Source of the DNA: RGIG5327 sp045612485
GTDB taxonomy: Bacteria > Verrucomicrobiota > Lentisphaeria > Victivallales > UBA1829
Assembly (NCBI GenBank): GCA_045612485.1
Contig: JAZKZE010000055.1
Span: forward strand, 1 to 39,865
DNA length: 39,865 nucleotides
Direction of reading: 5' to 3'
Position 1 is the stretch's first letter; the number at the start of each line of letters is the position of its first letter. Below, piece by piece: positions 7,750 to 16,934 of this stretch. A program made the position numbers and the translations under genes. The notes beneath the pieces were generated by a model that worked only from the letters and a program-made list of their open reading frames with translations, ran no database searches and was not told where the DNA came from.

Positions 7750-7901
7750 AAAACACCTCTTTTTTGGCTGATTTTAAAAGTTTCTGCGTTAATATACATC
7801 GGAACATCCTCCATTTCAATCATAAATATACAGAAAAAGTATTCCCTTTTTCATTTACCGGAAAAGGAGGCAGAAATATCTCTTTTTCTGCAAAGCAGTG
7901 T

Positions 7902-7930
7902 TTGACTTTTCCCCGTCATGATGATATAGT
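7902..7930 (+). promoter_or_regulatory. Sigma-70-type promoter of dnaE
   Basis: TTGACT (7902-7907), a 17-bp spacer and TATAGT (7925-7930) form a near-consensus promoter about 50 bp upstream of the dnaE start. The predicted transcription start is near 7937. The 230-bp gap also separates divergent pdxY and dnaE. Confidence 0.75.
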
Positions 7931-7979
7931 ACCGCATCGGATATTCTTTTAATATTATAATACATTTTCGGGGATAAAG

Positions 7980-10900
7980 ATGGCGGCAGATTTCGTTCAC
8001 CTACATGTACATTCAGACTTCAGCCTTCTGGACGGGGCTTGTCATATTCACTGGTCCAAACTCAAACCGGAAGAAAAAGCCGGAAAATATGATATCGTCA
8101 CCGTTGCCCAGCAGATGGGGATGCAGGCGGTAGCCCTTACCGACCACGGGGTCATGGGCGGGTGTTTTGAGTTCAGTCAGGCATTGTCAAGCAACGGGAT
8201 CAATCCGATCCTCGGAGTGGAAACCTATATCTCCCCCACCAGTCTTACCGATCACAGACCGGAGATCCCCAGATACCATCTGATCCTTCTTGCGGAAAAC
8301 TGGGAGGGATACCAGAATCTGTGCCAGATCATTTCCATGGCACATGGACCCGGATTCTATTACAAACCCCGTATCGACAAAGAGTTTCTTGCCTCCCATT
8401 GCAAAGGTCTTATCGGTATGAGTGCCTGTCTGCAGGGGGAGATCGCCTACAAAGCCGTCCATGAAGGGGAAAAAGAAGCCAGAAAAGCCCTGGCGGAATA
8501 TGTGGATATTTTCGGAAAGGAAAACTTTTTCCTGGAGATCATGGATCACAATATCCCGGAAGAAAAAACGGTCATCAAAACTTTCAATGCCCTTTCCAAA
8601 GAAACAGGGATTCCCCTTGTTGCCACCAATGACGTACATTATCTGGTAAAAGAACACGCCCGTCCCCATGACCTTATGCTTTGTATCCAGACCCATGCCA
8701 TGGTAACGGATGAAAAGCGTTTGCGTATGACAGGCCCGGATTATTATTTCAAGTCCCCGGAGGAAATGAAAGAACTTTTCCGGGAACTGCCTGAATCTGT
8801 CACCAATACAGTAGGCATTGCGGAAAGATGTCATGTGGAACTGGATATGGAAACAAACCATTATCCTGTTTACCGGGTGAAAGAAGGGGAGACCCAGGCG
8901 GAAATATTGCGGAATCTGTGTATCAAAGGTTTCCCCAGAAGATACGGTTACGATCTTCTCAATCCGGACGAAGAGCATAAAGAAAATGCAAAGATGATGC
9001 TCACCCGTATGGATTATGAGCTGGGGATCATCCATAAAACAAAATATGACAGTTACTTCCTTGTGGTGTGGGACTTTATCAATGCCGCCAAGAGTATCGG
9101 AGTCCCGGTAGGTCCCGGCCGTGGATCGGGAGCCGGAAGTCTGGTAGCTTATCTCGTGGGGATCACTGATATCGACCCCATAAGATTCAATCTCTTCTTT
9201 GAGCGGTTCCTCAACCCCGACCGTGTCTCCCCGCCTGACTTTGATATCGACTTTTGCGAACGCCGCCGTGGAGAAGTCATCCAGTATGTGACGGAAAAAT
9301 ACGGGAAGGACTGCGTATGTCAGATCGGTACTTACGGTACGCTCAAGGCAAAAAATGCCATTAAAGACGTTGCCCGTGTTCTGGGAAAAACCCCCTCGGA
9401 AGGCGATAAGATCACCAAATGTATCCCCAACGACCCCAAAATGACCATTGCCAAGGCATTGAAAACAGATGAGATGAAAGAATTTCTCTCCAAAGAACCC
9501 TGGGCACAGGAGGTCATTGATGAAGCATTGCCTCTGGAGGGTTTGAACAGAAATATGGGGATTCATGCCGCAGGGGTCATCATCTGCGACCATCCTCTTG
9601 CCCCCGTAGTACCGCTGGGAAGAGGGGCGAATGCGGAAGTTGTGACCCAGTATCAGGCTCCCCAGTGCGAGGCTGTGAAACTTCTGAAAATGGACTTTCT
9701 GGGGTTGCGTACTCTTACCGTTATTGCCGATGCAGTGGAAAACGTTTACAAAAGCAGAGGCATAAAAATAGATCTGGACACGCTGCCCCTGGATGATAAA
9801 CTCACCTATGATCTTCTGAATAACGGTGATACTATTGCTGTGTTCCAGCTGGAATCCGGCGGTATGCAGAATCTGTGCCGCCAGTTCAAGGTGGAGACCA
9901 TTGAACATATCTGCGCTCTTCTTGCCATCTACCGTCCCGGTCCCATGGACTTTATTCCGGACTTTGTGGGAAGAAAAGTTTCCGGCAGAAAGATCGAATA
10001 TGACCATCCTCTCATGGAACCCATCCTCAATGAAACTTACGGGATCATGCTTTATCAGGAGCAGATCATGCAGGTGGTGCAGGTCCTTGCCGGATTTACT
10101 CTGGGTCAGGCGGATATTCTCCGCCGTGCCATCGGTAAAAAGAAGGAGAAAGAGATGGCTGCCCAGCACATCAAATTTGTGGAAGGGTGCGCCAAAACCA
10201 ATAATATCAGCGAGGAACTTGCCAATCAGATCTGGGATAAGATCAACAAATTTGCCGGATACGGTTTCAATAAATCCCACTCTGCCGCATACGCTCTTGT
10301 CTCCTACCGTACCGCTTACCTGAAGGCACATTACCGCCCGGAATTTTATGCTGCGGTACTTTCCAGCGAACTTGGAAAATCCGATAAACTTATGTTCCTT
10401 ATCAATGCCTGCCATGAAGAGGGAATCAAAGTGCTTCCTCCGGATGTAAACCATTCCGAGATCAGTTTTTCCGTAGATAACGGCAATATCCGTTTCGGAC
10501 TGGGAGCCATCAAAGGTTTCGGGGAGGGTGCTGCCCAGGCAATCATTGATGCAAGAAAAGAGGGTGGGGAATTCAAATCTCTTTCCGATCTTCTGGAACG
10601 CACTGCAGGACTCAACGCAAAAAATACAGAAAACCTTATCCGGGCGGGAGCGATGGATTCCTTCGGGTATAAACGCTCTCAGCTTGTGGAGATTATTGAA
10701 CCCTCTCTTGCCAGTGCCGCATCAAGAAGGAAAGATAAAGAACTTGGTCAGGGAAATTTGTTTGATGCCTTCGGCATGGAGGAAGCGGAGGAATTTTCCT
10801 CTGTTCCGGTGCCGGATATACCGGAATTTGATGAAACAGAGATCCTCAATCAGGAAAAGGCTCTTCTGGGCTTTTATGTTTCCGGGCATCCTGCCGGAAA

Positions 10901-11600
10901 ATATACTCCCTATCTCAATGCGTTTTCCTCCCATAACATTGCCGGAATCATGGCAAGTACCGGGGAGATCGGTGTGAAAGTGGGCGGTGTATTTAAAAGT
11001 GTCACCAAAAAAGTCAGCAAAAAGGATGGTTCTGTATTTGCGGTCATCCAGTTTGAGGATCCCACCGGAACCATCGAATGTATGGCATATCCCAAAACCT
11101 ATGAGGCATGCAAGGAAGCCATCCATATTGATGATACCAACAAAGCGGAGGCTGCGGCGGCAGGTCTTCCGGTTCCGGCGGTAGCCCCCGTCATGATCAA
11201 GGGTGTGACAAGAAGAAACGATGAAAGTGCCCCGCCCGTCCTTATTGCGGAAGAGATCATACTTCTGGATCAGGCTCTGGAAAGAGATGCCAGAGAACTG
11301 ATCGTACATATGAACGATACAGAGGAAGAACGCAGAAAGCTTGCGGCATTGAAAGAGATCGCTGAACAGAATGCTGGCGAAACCCGTCTGATCATCTGTG
11401 TTCATACAGATAAGCACAGTGTATTTATGGAAAGCAAAGGGATCTACTGCATCAAAGTAAATCAGAATGTTGTACAGAGTATCAATGCTCTCTTCGGTGA
11501 ATTCCGCTGCGGGTTCAGAGCAGATAAAAGTGTTCCTGTTCCCAAAGTAAGATATGTCCCCAGACAGGAAGAATCCCAGGAAAAGGAGGATAACGACTGA
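7980..11600 (+). CDS. dnaE: DNA polymerase III alpha subunit (DnaE)
   Basis: This 1206-residue protein is the replicative polymerase catalytic subunit. The N-terminal PHP domain opens with HLHVHSDFSLLDGACH near residues 7-22. The polymerase palm carries PDFDIDF at 419-425, giving catalytic D422 and D424, and the third Asp is D572 in MDFLGLRTL. Later come the YQEQIMQVV and FNKSHSAAYA segments. A clamp-binding motif QGNLF starts near residue 924, and an OB-fold segment (IQFEDPTGTIECMAYP) lies near 1020-1035. Length and domain order match the DnaE1 class, not PolC. The ribosome site is weak (GGGGATAAAG). Its stop codon shares one base with the start of the next gene. Confidence 0.97.
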   Translation: MAADFVHLHVHSDFSLLDGACHIHWSKLKPEEKAGKYDIVTVAQQMGMQAVALTDHGVMGGCFEFSQALSSNGINPILGVETYISPTSLTDHRPEIPRYHLILLAENWEGYQNLCQIISMAHGPGFYYKPRIDKEFLASHCKGLIGMSACLQGEIAYKAVHEGEKEARKALAEYVDIFGKENFFLEIMDHNIPEEKTVIKTFNALSKETGIPLVATNDVHYLVKEHARPHDLMLCIQTHAMVTDEKRLRMTGPDYYFKSPEEMKELFRELPESVTNTVGIAERCHVELDMETNHYPVYRVKEGETQAEILRNLCIKGFPRRYGYDLLNPDEEHKENAKMMLTRMDYELGIIHKTKYDSYFLVVWDFINAAKSIGVPVGPGRGSGAGSLVAYLVGITDIDPIRFNLFFERFLNPDRVSPPDFDIDFCERRRGEVIQYVTEKYGKDCVCQIGTYGTLKAKNAIKDVARVLGKTPSEGDKITKCIPNDPKMTIAKALKTDEMKEFLSKEPWAQEVIDEALPLEGLNRNMGIHAAGVIICDHPLAPVVPLGRGANAEVVTQYQAPQCEAVKLLKMDFLGLRTLTVIADAVENVYKSRGIKIDLDTLPLDDKLTYDLLNNGDTIAVFQLESGGMQNLCRQFKVETIEHICALLAIYRPGPMDFIPDFVGRKVSGRKIEYDHPLMEPILNETYGIMLYQEQIMQVVQVLAGFTLGQADILRRAIGKKKEKEMAAQHIKFVEGCAKTNNISEELANQIWDKINKFAGYGFNKSHSAAYALVSYRTAYLKAHYRPEFYAAVLSSELGKSDKLMFLINACHEEGIKVLPPDVNHSEISFSVDNGNIRFGLGAIKGFGEGAAQAIIDARKEGGEFKSLSDLLERTAGLNAKNTENLIRAGAMDSFGYKRSQLVEIIEPSLASAASRRKDKELGQGNLFDAFGMEEAEEFSSVPVPDIPEFDETEILNQEKALLGFYVSGHPAGKYTPYLNAFSSHNIAGIMASTGEIGVKVGGVFKSVTKKVSKKDGSVFAVIQFEDPTGTIECMAYPKTYEACKEAIHIDDTNKAEAAAAGLPVPAVAPVMIKGVTRRNDESAPPVLIAEEIILLDQALERDARELIVHMNDTEEERRKLAALKEIAEQNAGETRLIICVHTDKHSVFMESKGIYCIKVNQNVVQSINALFGEFRCGFRADKSVPVPKVRYVPRQEESQEKEDND

Positions 11601-13057
11601 TGAACCATCTTTCTGAAACAATATTTTTTACGGCAGAAACAGGGAAGAAATTTTTTATTTTTCTCATACTTTCCGCCTTTATCACCCTGTCCGCTGCCCC
11701 TGCGGGAAAGGATGTTCCCCGGAAGAGTCCGGCGAAAGCCTTTCCCGGCTGGAGTGCTGTACCGGACACATTTGAAAGAGGCAGTATCCCTCCGGATAAA
11801 GAAACTCTGAATATCATCCGGAAAGCATTGCCGGAATGGGCGGCAGGTTCCTCCAGAGTCTATACAGACCCTCTTTACAATGGTCCTCCTGCATGGCAGA
11901 TCATTCTCAACCGGCCCACAGGCAGACGGGCAGCACGGGAAACCAATATCAGAAATGCCTTTATAAAGATATACATGGTGCAACCTTCCGCCCATATATC
12001 CCCCGCAGAGCTGAAAGAGGACCTCGACTGGAGTCTGCCTCTAAGTGAATTGAAACTTTTTACATTGTATCTGGGAAAATCAAAAGGCTATTACTGGTAT
12101 GCCAAAGGGGATATATATCACCTGGAGATCCTGTACAGAGCCCTTGCTCCCGAAGGAGGTGAGGAGATGAAAAAAATCATGGCTGAAGCCTTGAATGTAT
12201 CAGATTTTGACCACTTTTCCGCAAGAACTGCGATCCTTTATTTCAAAGACAGAAAGGATGATTCACCTCTATACATTCTGAAATCTTCAGAGGAGTGGAA
12301 AAAGGGAAAGACCGATCCCCCCTATCAGCATCTGGAAGCAATCAGACTCTGCGGCGGAAAATATGCCGGGGATGTTCTTACAAAAATAGCTGTATCCAGT
12401 GATAAAAGCATGGCAAGGAAGGCTATTGATCTTCTTCTGGAAAATCCCGGCCTTGCAGATGAACGCTTTTTAAGAAAACTGCTTTATCTGCCGGAATATA
12501 CTTCTTCAGTTCTGGAAGTTTTTGCCGGAATGAAAAAACTGCCTGTGCTGCTTGCAGATCTTGAAAACATCATGCGGAAACCCCGTTCCATCATGCAGTA
12601 TGCCATGGCACTTGAAGCCCACAGAAAGATCTCCGGAAAGATTCCTTCCGTACCGGAAATCAATGCTGCCGCCCATATCCGTTTGCGTATGGTGCGGCTG
12701 GGAGAGACTAAAGATTCTTCCAAATTCATCCCTCTGGATGAATCAGGTACAAGTGCCCGCACGGAAAAAGCGGAACGCAAAAGGATCGAACCATTAATGA
12801 ACGTCATCCTGAAATCCAAAGATACGGAAGCGGCGATCGCTGCAGCACTTCTTCTTGCCTCTCTTGACCAGGGGAATGAAAAATTCCTTACGGATGAATA
12901 TATAAAAAGAGTACATAAAACAGGTATTGAGCTTTTGCAGAAACTTCCTCCGGCAAAAGTCCAGGCAACCGTGGAAAAATTATACAATCATGTAAGGGAA
13001 AAATATTCCAGACTGCACCTGGAAAGGATCGCAAAGGAGTTGGGTGTAAGACAGTAA
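11600..13057 (+). CDS. Exported HEAT-like repeat protein of unknown function
   Basis: The 485-residue product has a hydrophobic stretch at about residues 17-35 ending in SAA, consistent with a long signal peptide. The mature part is rich in short amphipathic helices such as DKSMARKAIDLLLENP and TEAAIAAALLLASLDQG, which resemble HEAT/armadillo-type solenoid repeats. I recognise no catalytic motif. The strong GGAGGA site at 11585-11590 and the one-base overlap with the dnaE stop (TGATG) show translational coupling to dnaE. There is no functional reason to link an exported solenoid protein to replication, so the arrangement is probably positional. The C-terminus is predicted coiled or helical. 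Confidence 0.6.
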   Translation: MNHLSETIFFTAETGKKFFIFLILSAFITLSAAPAGKDVPRKSPAKAFPGWSAVPDTFERGSIPPDKETLNIIRKALPEWAAGSSRVYTDPLYNGPPAWQIILNRPTGRRAARETNIRNAFIKIYMVQPSAHISPAELKEDLDWSLPLSELKLFTLYLGKSKGYYWYAKGDIYHLEILYRALAPEGGEEMKKIMAEALNVSDFDHFSARTAILYFKDRKDDSPLYILKSSEEWKKGKTDPPYQHLEAIRLCGGKYAGDVLTKIAVSSDKSMARKAIDLLLENPGLADERFLRKLLYLPEYTSSVLEVFAGMKKLPVLLADLENIMRKPRSIMQYAMALEAHRKISGKIPSVPEINAAAHIRLRMVRLGETKDSSKFIPLDESGTSARTEKAERKRIEPLMNVILKSKDTEAAIAAALLLASLDQGNEKFLTDEYIKRVHKTGIELLQKLPPAKVQATVEKLYNHVREKYSRLHLERIAKELGVRQ

Positions 13058-13114
13058 TTTGCAAGTATCGGAAGATATAAACTCTTTTTTAGTCAAAAAA
13101 ATTTACTTTTTCAT

Positions 13115-13142
13115 TTGAAGTAGGGCAAGAGAAGGGTATATT
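13115..13142 (+). promoter_or_regulatory. Putative promoter for the small exported protein gene
   Basis: TTGAAG (13115-13120), a 16-bp spacer and TATATT (13137-13142) lie about 40 bp before the start codon, in an AT-rich 126-bp gap. Confidence 0.5.
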
Positions 13143-13183
13143 AAAAAACAGGAAAAGATGAATTTATCAAAAGGAGAAAAAAT

Positions 13184-13729
13184 ATGAAAAAGATCATTAT
13201 GGCAACAGTTGTACTGCTTTCAGTATTTATGCTTTCCGCAGCAGAAAAAAAGGTTGATTTTGTATGGAAGGATACCGGCAGATCCTTTCCTGATTTCAGA
13301 ACGTATTCTTTCGGATTCAGTGAAAACAATGAAGAATACTGTTTTGCGTTCCAGATTAAAAACCTGCAGCAGCTTATGGAAGATAAAGATTCCCTGCTTG
13401 TGTGTTATTTTGATACAGACAACAATAAAAAAACCGGAAGATTCAAAGATAAAAAAGGCTGGGACCTTCAGTTTAACGTCCTTCTCAACAGACGTTCTCT
13501 TTCCGCCATTGTCTGGGAAGAGGATAAAATACAGACTTCCCATACCTTTGGTGAAGGGGAATTTTCCATTGAAGCGGAAGATGACATCCTTTATCTGACC
13601 GTTAAGAAAGTCCTGTATCTGAAAAAGATCAAATTCGGCAGAAATTTTGTGATTTTTGAAGAACATTCCTGCGGAAAGAAAATTGTAAAAAGCGGACTGG
13701 AAGAAGGTAAAACGGTCAATCTGAAATAA
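13184..13729 (+). CDS. Small exported beta-rich protein, unknown function
   Basis: The 181-residue product has a signal peptide (MKKIIMATVVLLSVFMLSAA) and a beta-rich mature domain. The segment LLVCYFDTDNNKKTGR near residues 70-85 resembles the start of CBM9/DOMON-like sandwich domains, in which DxDxxxxTG loops are common. The similarity is short, so the assignment is weak. A strong AAGGAG precedes the ATG. The gene has its own candidate promoter and a strong terminator, and so appears monocistronic. Confidence 0.6.
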   Translation: MKKIIMATVVLLSVFMLSAAEKKVDFVWKDTGRSFPDFRTYSFGFSENNEEYCFAFQIKNLQQLMEDKDSLLVCYFDTDNNKKTGRFKDKKGWDLQFNVLLNRRSLSAIVWEEDKIQTSHTFGEGEFSIEAEDDILYLTVKKVLYLKKIKFGRNFVIFEEHSCGKKIVKSGLEEGKTVNLK

Positions 13730-13752
13730 AAACAGATATAAAAAATATTTTT

Positions 13753-13797
13753 ACGGGTCTGCCGCACAAGTCTTGCAGCAGACCCGTATTTTTATTT
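13753..13797. terminator. Bidirectional intrinsic terminator
   Basis: Arms ACGGGTCTGC (13753-13762) and GCAGACCCGT (13778-13787) form a perfect 10-bp GC-rich stem. A T-rich run follows on the plus strand (13788-13797) and a matching run lies on the other side for the minus strand. It sits between the convergent small exported protein gene and the last gene of the IclR operon. Confidence 0.88.
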
Positions 13798-13820
13798 ACC
13801 GGAATCCGGCAGCTCTTACA

Positions 13821-14573
13821 TTACAGATGCAAACCTCCGGCAATGGGGATCTCTGCTCCTGTAATATAGGAAGCATTTTCCGAAGCAAGGAAGGAGATGA
13901 GAAAAGCACACTCTTCTGAATTGCCGAAGCGGTGCATGGGGATCTTTTCCTTCAGATTTTCCGCAAAGGAAGCATTACTCAGTACTTCTGCATTGCGGTC
14001 GGTGGTAATGACTCCCGGAAGAACAGTATTTACCGTAATATTGAAGGGGGCGTTTTCCAATGCGGCAGTTTTTGCCACATTCATCAAAGCCGCCTTGGTG
14101 GAGCCGTAAAGAGCCAGTCTGGAGGCGGGTTTCGCCCCATTGATACTTCCCACAAAAATAATGCGTCCCCAGTTCTTTTTCCGCATATACGGAGCAAAAG
14201 CCTGTATAAGAAGGAAGGAGGATTCCACATTGGTACGGTACATCCTTGAAAACTCTTCTTCTGAAAAGTTTTCCAGTCCGGTATAACTCTGTACGGAAGC
14301 ATTGAGAATAAGGATATCCGGAACAAGATTTCTTTCCTCCAGTTCCCGGATGAATCCTTTTACCTCTTCCATATTTCCAAAGTCGGCAGTTATCTTTTCC
14401 GCCTTATTCCCCGCCTGTTCCACGGCGGAAAGAAGTTGAGGAGATTCTTTCGTTCCGTGAAAGATGACACGCGCCCCCAGGGAGGCAAGCAGCAGACCCG
14501 TGGCACGCCCTATTCCTCTGCTGGAACCTGTAACAAGGGCGGTTTTTCCCTTTAATTCGATAGAAAAATCCAT
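13821..14573 (-). CDS. SDR family NAD(P)-dependent oxidoreductase (operon gene 7)
   Basis: This 250-residue classical short-chain dehydrogenase has the cofactor motif TGSSRGIG at 15-22. The catalytic tetrad is N115, S143, Y156 and K160 (YGSTK). It reduces or oxidises a hydroxyl/keto group of a small substrate using NAD(P). As the last gene of the IclR-led operon it plausibly acts on a sugar, a sugar acid or the aldehyde released by the RraA-type aldolase; this is inferred from position. It starts 10 nt after the 81-residue gene. A terminator follows. Confidence 0.88.
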   Translation of the reverse strand: MDFSIELKGKTALVTGSSRGIGRATGLLLASLGARVIFHGTKESPQLLSAVEQAGNKAEKITADFGNMEEVKGFIRELEERNLVPDILILNASVQSYTGLENFSEEEFSRMYRTNVESSFLLIQAFAPYMRKKNWGRIIFVGSINGAKPASRLALYGSTKAALMNVAKTAALENAPFNITVNTVLPGVITTDRNAEVLSNASFAENLKEKIPMHRFGNSEECAFLISFLASENASYITGAEIPIAGGLHL

Positions 14574-14583
14574 TGTAAAAGCC

Positions 14584-14829
14584 TTATTTCAAGTAAAATG
14601 TTTCCAGGTGTTCACAGTTTTCCTTATCCTGCCAGGAAAGAAGATATTTACCGGGAACGTTGTTTATTTTTACCAAACCGGGTTCTTCCGCAGTCACAAA
14701 AAGGTCATATTCCCTTTTTCTTACTCCCTCCCCCTTTCCGTCGGGGGAGAGATTTTCCATGTGCTTGATATGGAAAACTGTACAGGGAACTATGGAAGGA
14801 TCCCGGAATATTCCGATAATTTTTTCCAT
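14584..14829 (-). CDS. Small protein of unknown function (81 aa, operon gene 6)
   Basis: I do not recognise this protein. The chosen ATG gives MEKIIGIFRDPSIVPCTVFHIK and a product ending in HLETFYLK, with no membrane helix or signal peptide. Upstream in-frame starts exist but would lie deep inside the RraA-family gene. The chosen start falls one base after that gene's stop, matching the tight spacing elsewhere in the operon. The ribosome site is weak (GGCGGG). It could be a small beta-rich accessory or ligand-binding protein of the sugar-acid pathway. Confidence 0.6.
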   Translation of the reverse strand: MEKIIGIFRDPSIVPCTVFHIKHMENLSPDGKGEGVRKREYDLFVTAEEPGLVKINNVPGKYLLSWQDKENCEHLETFYLK

Positions 14830-14830
14830 A

Positions 14831-15586
14831 TTAAAAATACCCGCCCTTATCAATGATCTCGGAAATGGTATCGCCCTGACGCACCCAGGAGAAAATATCC
14901 ACTTCATTGCGTTCAATGCCTTCGGCGCGCAGCAATACTTCATAAGCGATCTCCCGGGGGATGCAGAGGACACCGTCAATGTCACCGAAAATAATATCCC
15001 CGGGACGAACGGTTACTTTCCCGATCTTTACAGGAACCTGATAATGGGTGATCATACATCTTCCCAGAGAACCGTTGGAGGTACGGTATTTATAGAATAC
15101 GGGGAATTTCTGCTCCAGGATCTGTTTGGTATCCCGGATGCCGCCGGCAATCACCGCTCCCCGGATGCCTTTGCTTATAGCGGTAGCAGTCATGACTCCT
15201 CCCCAGAGAGAGGCTTCCACATCATTGGAGGTATCCCAGACAACCACCCCTTCGGGTTTGAAATCATCCAGCATCTGCGCCCGGAAAGTCATTTCCCCTT
15301 CGATCATCACATTGGGGGCACTTTTTACGGTAAAGGCTTCTCCGCAAACGGTCATTTCATCTCTTAAAGGCATGATGTCGGAGGGGAGATTCTGATCCAG
15401 AAGGGTAAATTCCCGCATAACGTCATTGATACAGCCGGTATAGAGTTTTTCATAGCGTTCGCAAAGTTCTTTGATAGGAATGGGCAATTCGCAGTTGGGG
15501 ATCCTCTGACGGACAGAAATGAGTTTATCCAGTTTCATAAGTCCGGCTTCTTTGGCTTTTTCCCGCATGTCTTTAAGTGAAGGCAT
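14831..15586 (-). CDS. RraA/HMG-aldolase family protein (operon gene 5)
   Basis: The 251-residue protein has the RraA-like fold signatures. AVIAGGIRD near residues 150-158 supplies the conserved Arg-Asp pair, and VRPGDIIFGDIDGVLCIP near 198-215 supplies the second conserved cluster. Family members with this metal- and pyruvate-binding site are 4-hydroxy-4-methyl-2-oxoglutarate-type aldolases or oxaloacetate decarboxylases, while E. coli RraA itself is an RNase E inhibitor. In this operon a class II pyruvate aldolase that cleaves a dehydrated sugar acid is the best inference. AAGGAG precedes the ATG. It lies 23 nt after the GH10 gene. Confidence 0.8.
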   Translation of the reverse strand: MPSLKDMREKAKEAGLMKLDKLISVRQRIPNCELPIPIKELCERYEKLYTGCINDVMREFTLLDQNLPSDIMPLRDEMTVCGEAFTVKSAPNVMIEGEMTFRAQMLDDFKPEGVVVWDTSNDVEASLWGGVMTATAISKGIRGAVIAGGIRDTKQILEQKFPVFYKYRTSNGSLGRCMITHYQVPVKIGKVTVRPGDIIFGDIDGVLCIPREIAYEVLLRAEGIERNEVDIFSWVRQGDTISEIIDKGGYF

Positions 15587-15609
15587 TTTTTCTCCTTTTG
15601 TTTTTATGA

Positions 15610-16932
15610 TTAAAATTCAATATCAAAATGTTTATCTTTTTCTCTGCTGAAATGGATGCTTCTTTTTTCTTTTCTGCCCTTTGCCGTGATCTCAAGATCA
15701 TAGTTCCCGTAGAAACCTTTGAAGGAGAATGTTCCTTCCGGAGCAGTTGTTACAAGAGAAGTCCTGTACTCTTTTTCAAACATATCTTTAATGGCGTAAA
15801 ACGCTTTTTTAGGGGTGAAATCGTAACGGATCAAACCTCCGTAATAATAATTTTCCCCGCTTTGCATGTCTCCGGGTTCACAGTAAGCGGCAAAACCGTC
15901 CACCAGATTCCAGTAGATAACTGCCTCCATGGCAGGATGACTGAAGAAGATCTGGTAGAGATTTTTCAAAATTTCCGCCTGGATCTCTTCATCTTCTCTG
16001 CTGTCAGAGTAGGCGGGAATGGTCATTTCTGTGATCTGCATGGGTTTTCCCAGTATGGAATAAGTATCCATGATCTCATAAAGCCGTTCCGGATCATAGA
16101 AAGGACGGGTCATTTCCAGCTCCTGTTCCTTACGGTAAAACATATGGAACTGCATTCCGATGGAGTCGATCCTTGCCCCTTTGAGCATGGCACGCTCGAT
16201 CTGCATATAGTAGGGACTGCGGTTCCAGATATATTTATCCGGATGCCATAAAGGGTGGGCTTCATTGATGATAAGTTTATTGGCTGAAAAATATTTTTCA
16301 GCAAGGGCAAAACTCCATTCCACAAAGTCGGGAGCCATATAAAAACTGCTTTTTTTGAAATACTGCCAGTAAGTCTCATTGGTTACTTCCCACATGGGGA
16401 TCTTGTCTTTATATCTTTCCGCAAGAAGGGCAAAACGCTTTTCCAGACACTGTTTTTCCCACTGAACAGATCCTCTTGCCCACTCCGGGGAAAAGGGGGC
16501 ATAATTAAGACAATGGGCTTTAGGTTCGATGCCTTTTTCTCTACAATATTCCAGACAGAGATCCGGAGGGGGTCTGCGGTAGATCCGGGGACTTGTTTTT
16601 TCAAAACGCACCATCCCCTGTTCTGGTTCCAAGGCATCCCAGTAGAAAGGAAGTGTGGCAATATTGGCGATTTGTGGGAAAAGAGCTTTATACTCTTCAT
16701 TCTGGTCTTTATGGGGAAATTCTTCCAGCATGAAAAGATTTGCCCCGTATCTGAAATCATGGTCTTTCTGAATGATTTTTATTTCATCCACAGGAACATT
16801 TTTCCCTTCTGCATCGGTAATGGAAAGAAAAGCATATCCCTTCCGGTTTGTTTCGATCCCGGAAGATATTTTATCTTTCATAAAAAACTTCTGCTCTTCA
16901 AATTTTTTCAAAAGTTCCCTGCCCCTATCCAT
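15610..16932 (-). CDS. GH10 family glycoside hydrolase, no signal peptide (operon gene 4)
   Basis: The 440-residue protein matches the GH10 (endo-1,4-beta-xylanase) barrel. WEVTNE places the acid/base at E186, and QITEMTIP places the nucleophile at E302. IGMQFH and VIYWNLVDGFA are also family-typical. An N-terminal ~90-residue domain precedes the barrel and a short C-terminal beta domain follows. There is no signal peptide, so it would act in the cytoplasm on imported oligosaccharides, unlike most secreted xylanases. The ATG at 16932 is chosen over an upstream TTG because GGAGG lies 7 nt before it. Only 2 nt separate it from the GH13 stop codon. Confidence 0.88.
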   Translation of the reverse strand: MDRGRELLKKFEEQKFFMKDKISSGIETNRKGYAFLSITDAEGKNVPVDEIKIIQKDHDFRYGANLFMLEEFPHKDQNEEYKALFPQIANIATLPFYWDALEPEQGMVRFEKTSPRIYRRPPPDLCLEYCREKGIEPKAHCLNYAPFSPEWARGSVQWEKQCLEKRFALLAERYKDKIPMWEVTNETYWQYFKKSSFYMAPDFVEWSFALAEKYFSANKLIINEAHPLWHPDKYIWNRSPYYMQIERAMLKGARIDSIGMQFHMFYRKEQELEMTRPFYDPERLYEIMDTYSILGKPMQITEMTIPAYSDSREDEEIQAEILKNLYQIFFSHPAMEAVIYWNLVDGFAAYCEPGDMQSGENYYYGGLIRYDFTPKKAFYAIKDMFEKEYRTSLVTTAPEGTFSFKGFYGNYDLEITAKGRKEKRSIHFSREKDKHFDIEF

Positions 16933-16934
16933 TA

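Noticed and set aside
8187..10454. Long open frame antisense to dnaE (about 755 codons)
   Set aside because: It lies fully opposite the well-supported dnaE frame, has no recognisable motif and shows atypical residue composition. It is a shadow of codon bias in dnaE.
14830..14985. Longer version of the 81-residue protein starting upstream at 14985
   Set aside because: It would overlap the RraA-family gene by about 155 nt. The added N-terminal residues look like a shadow of that gene.
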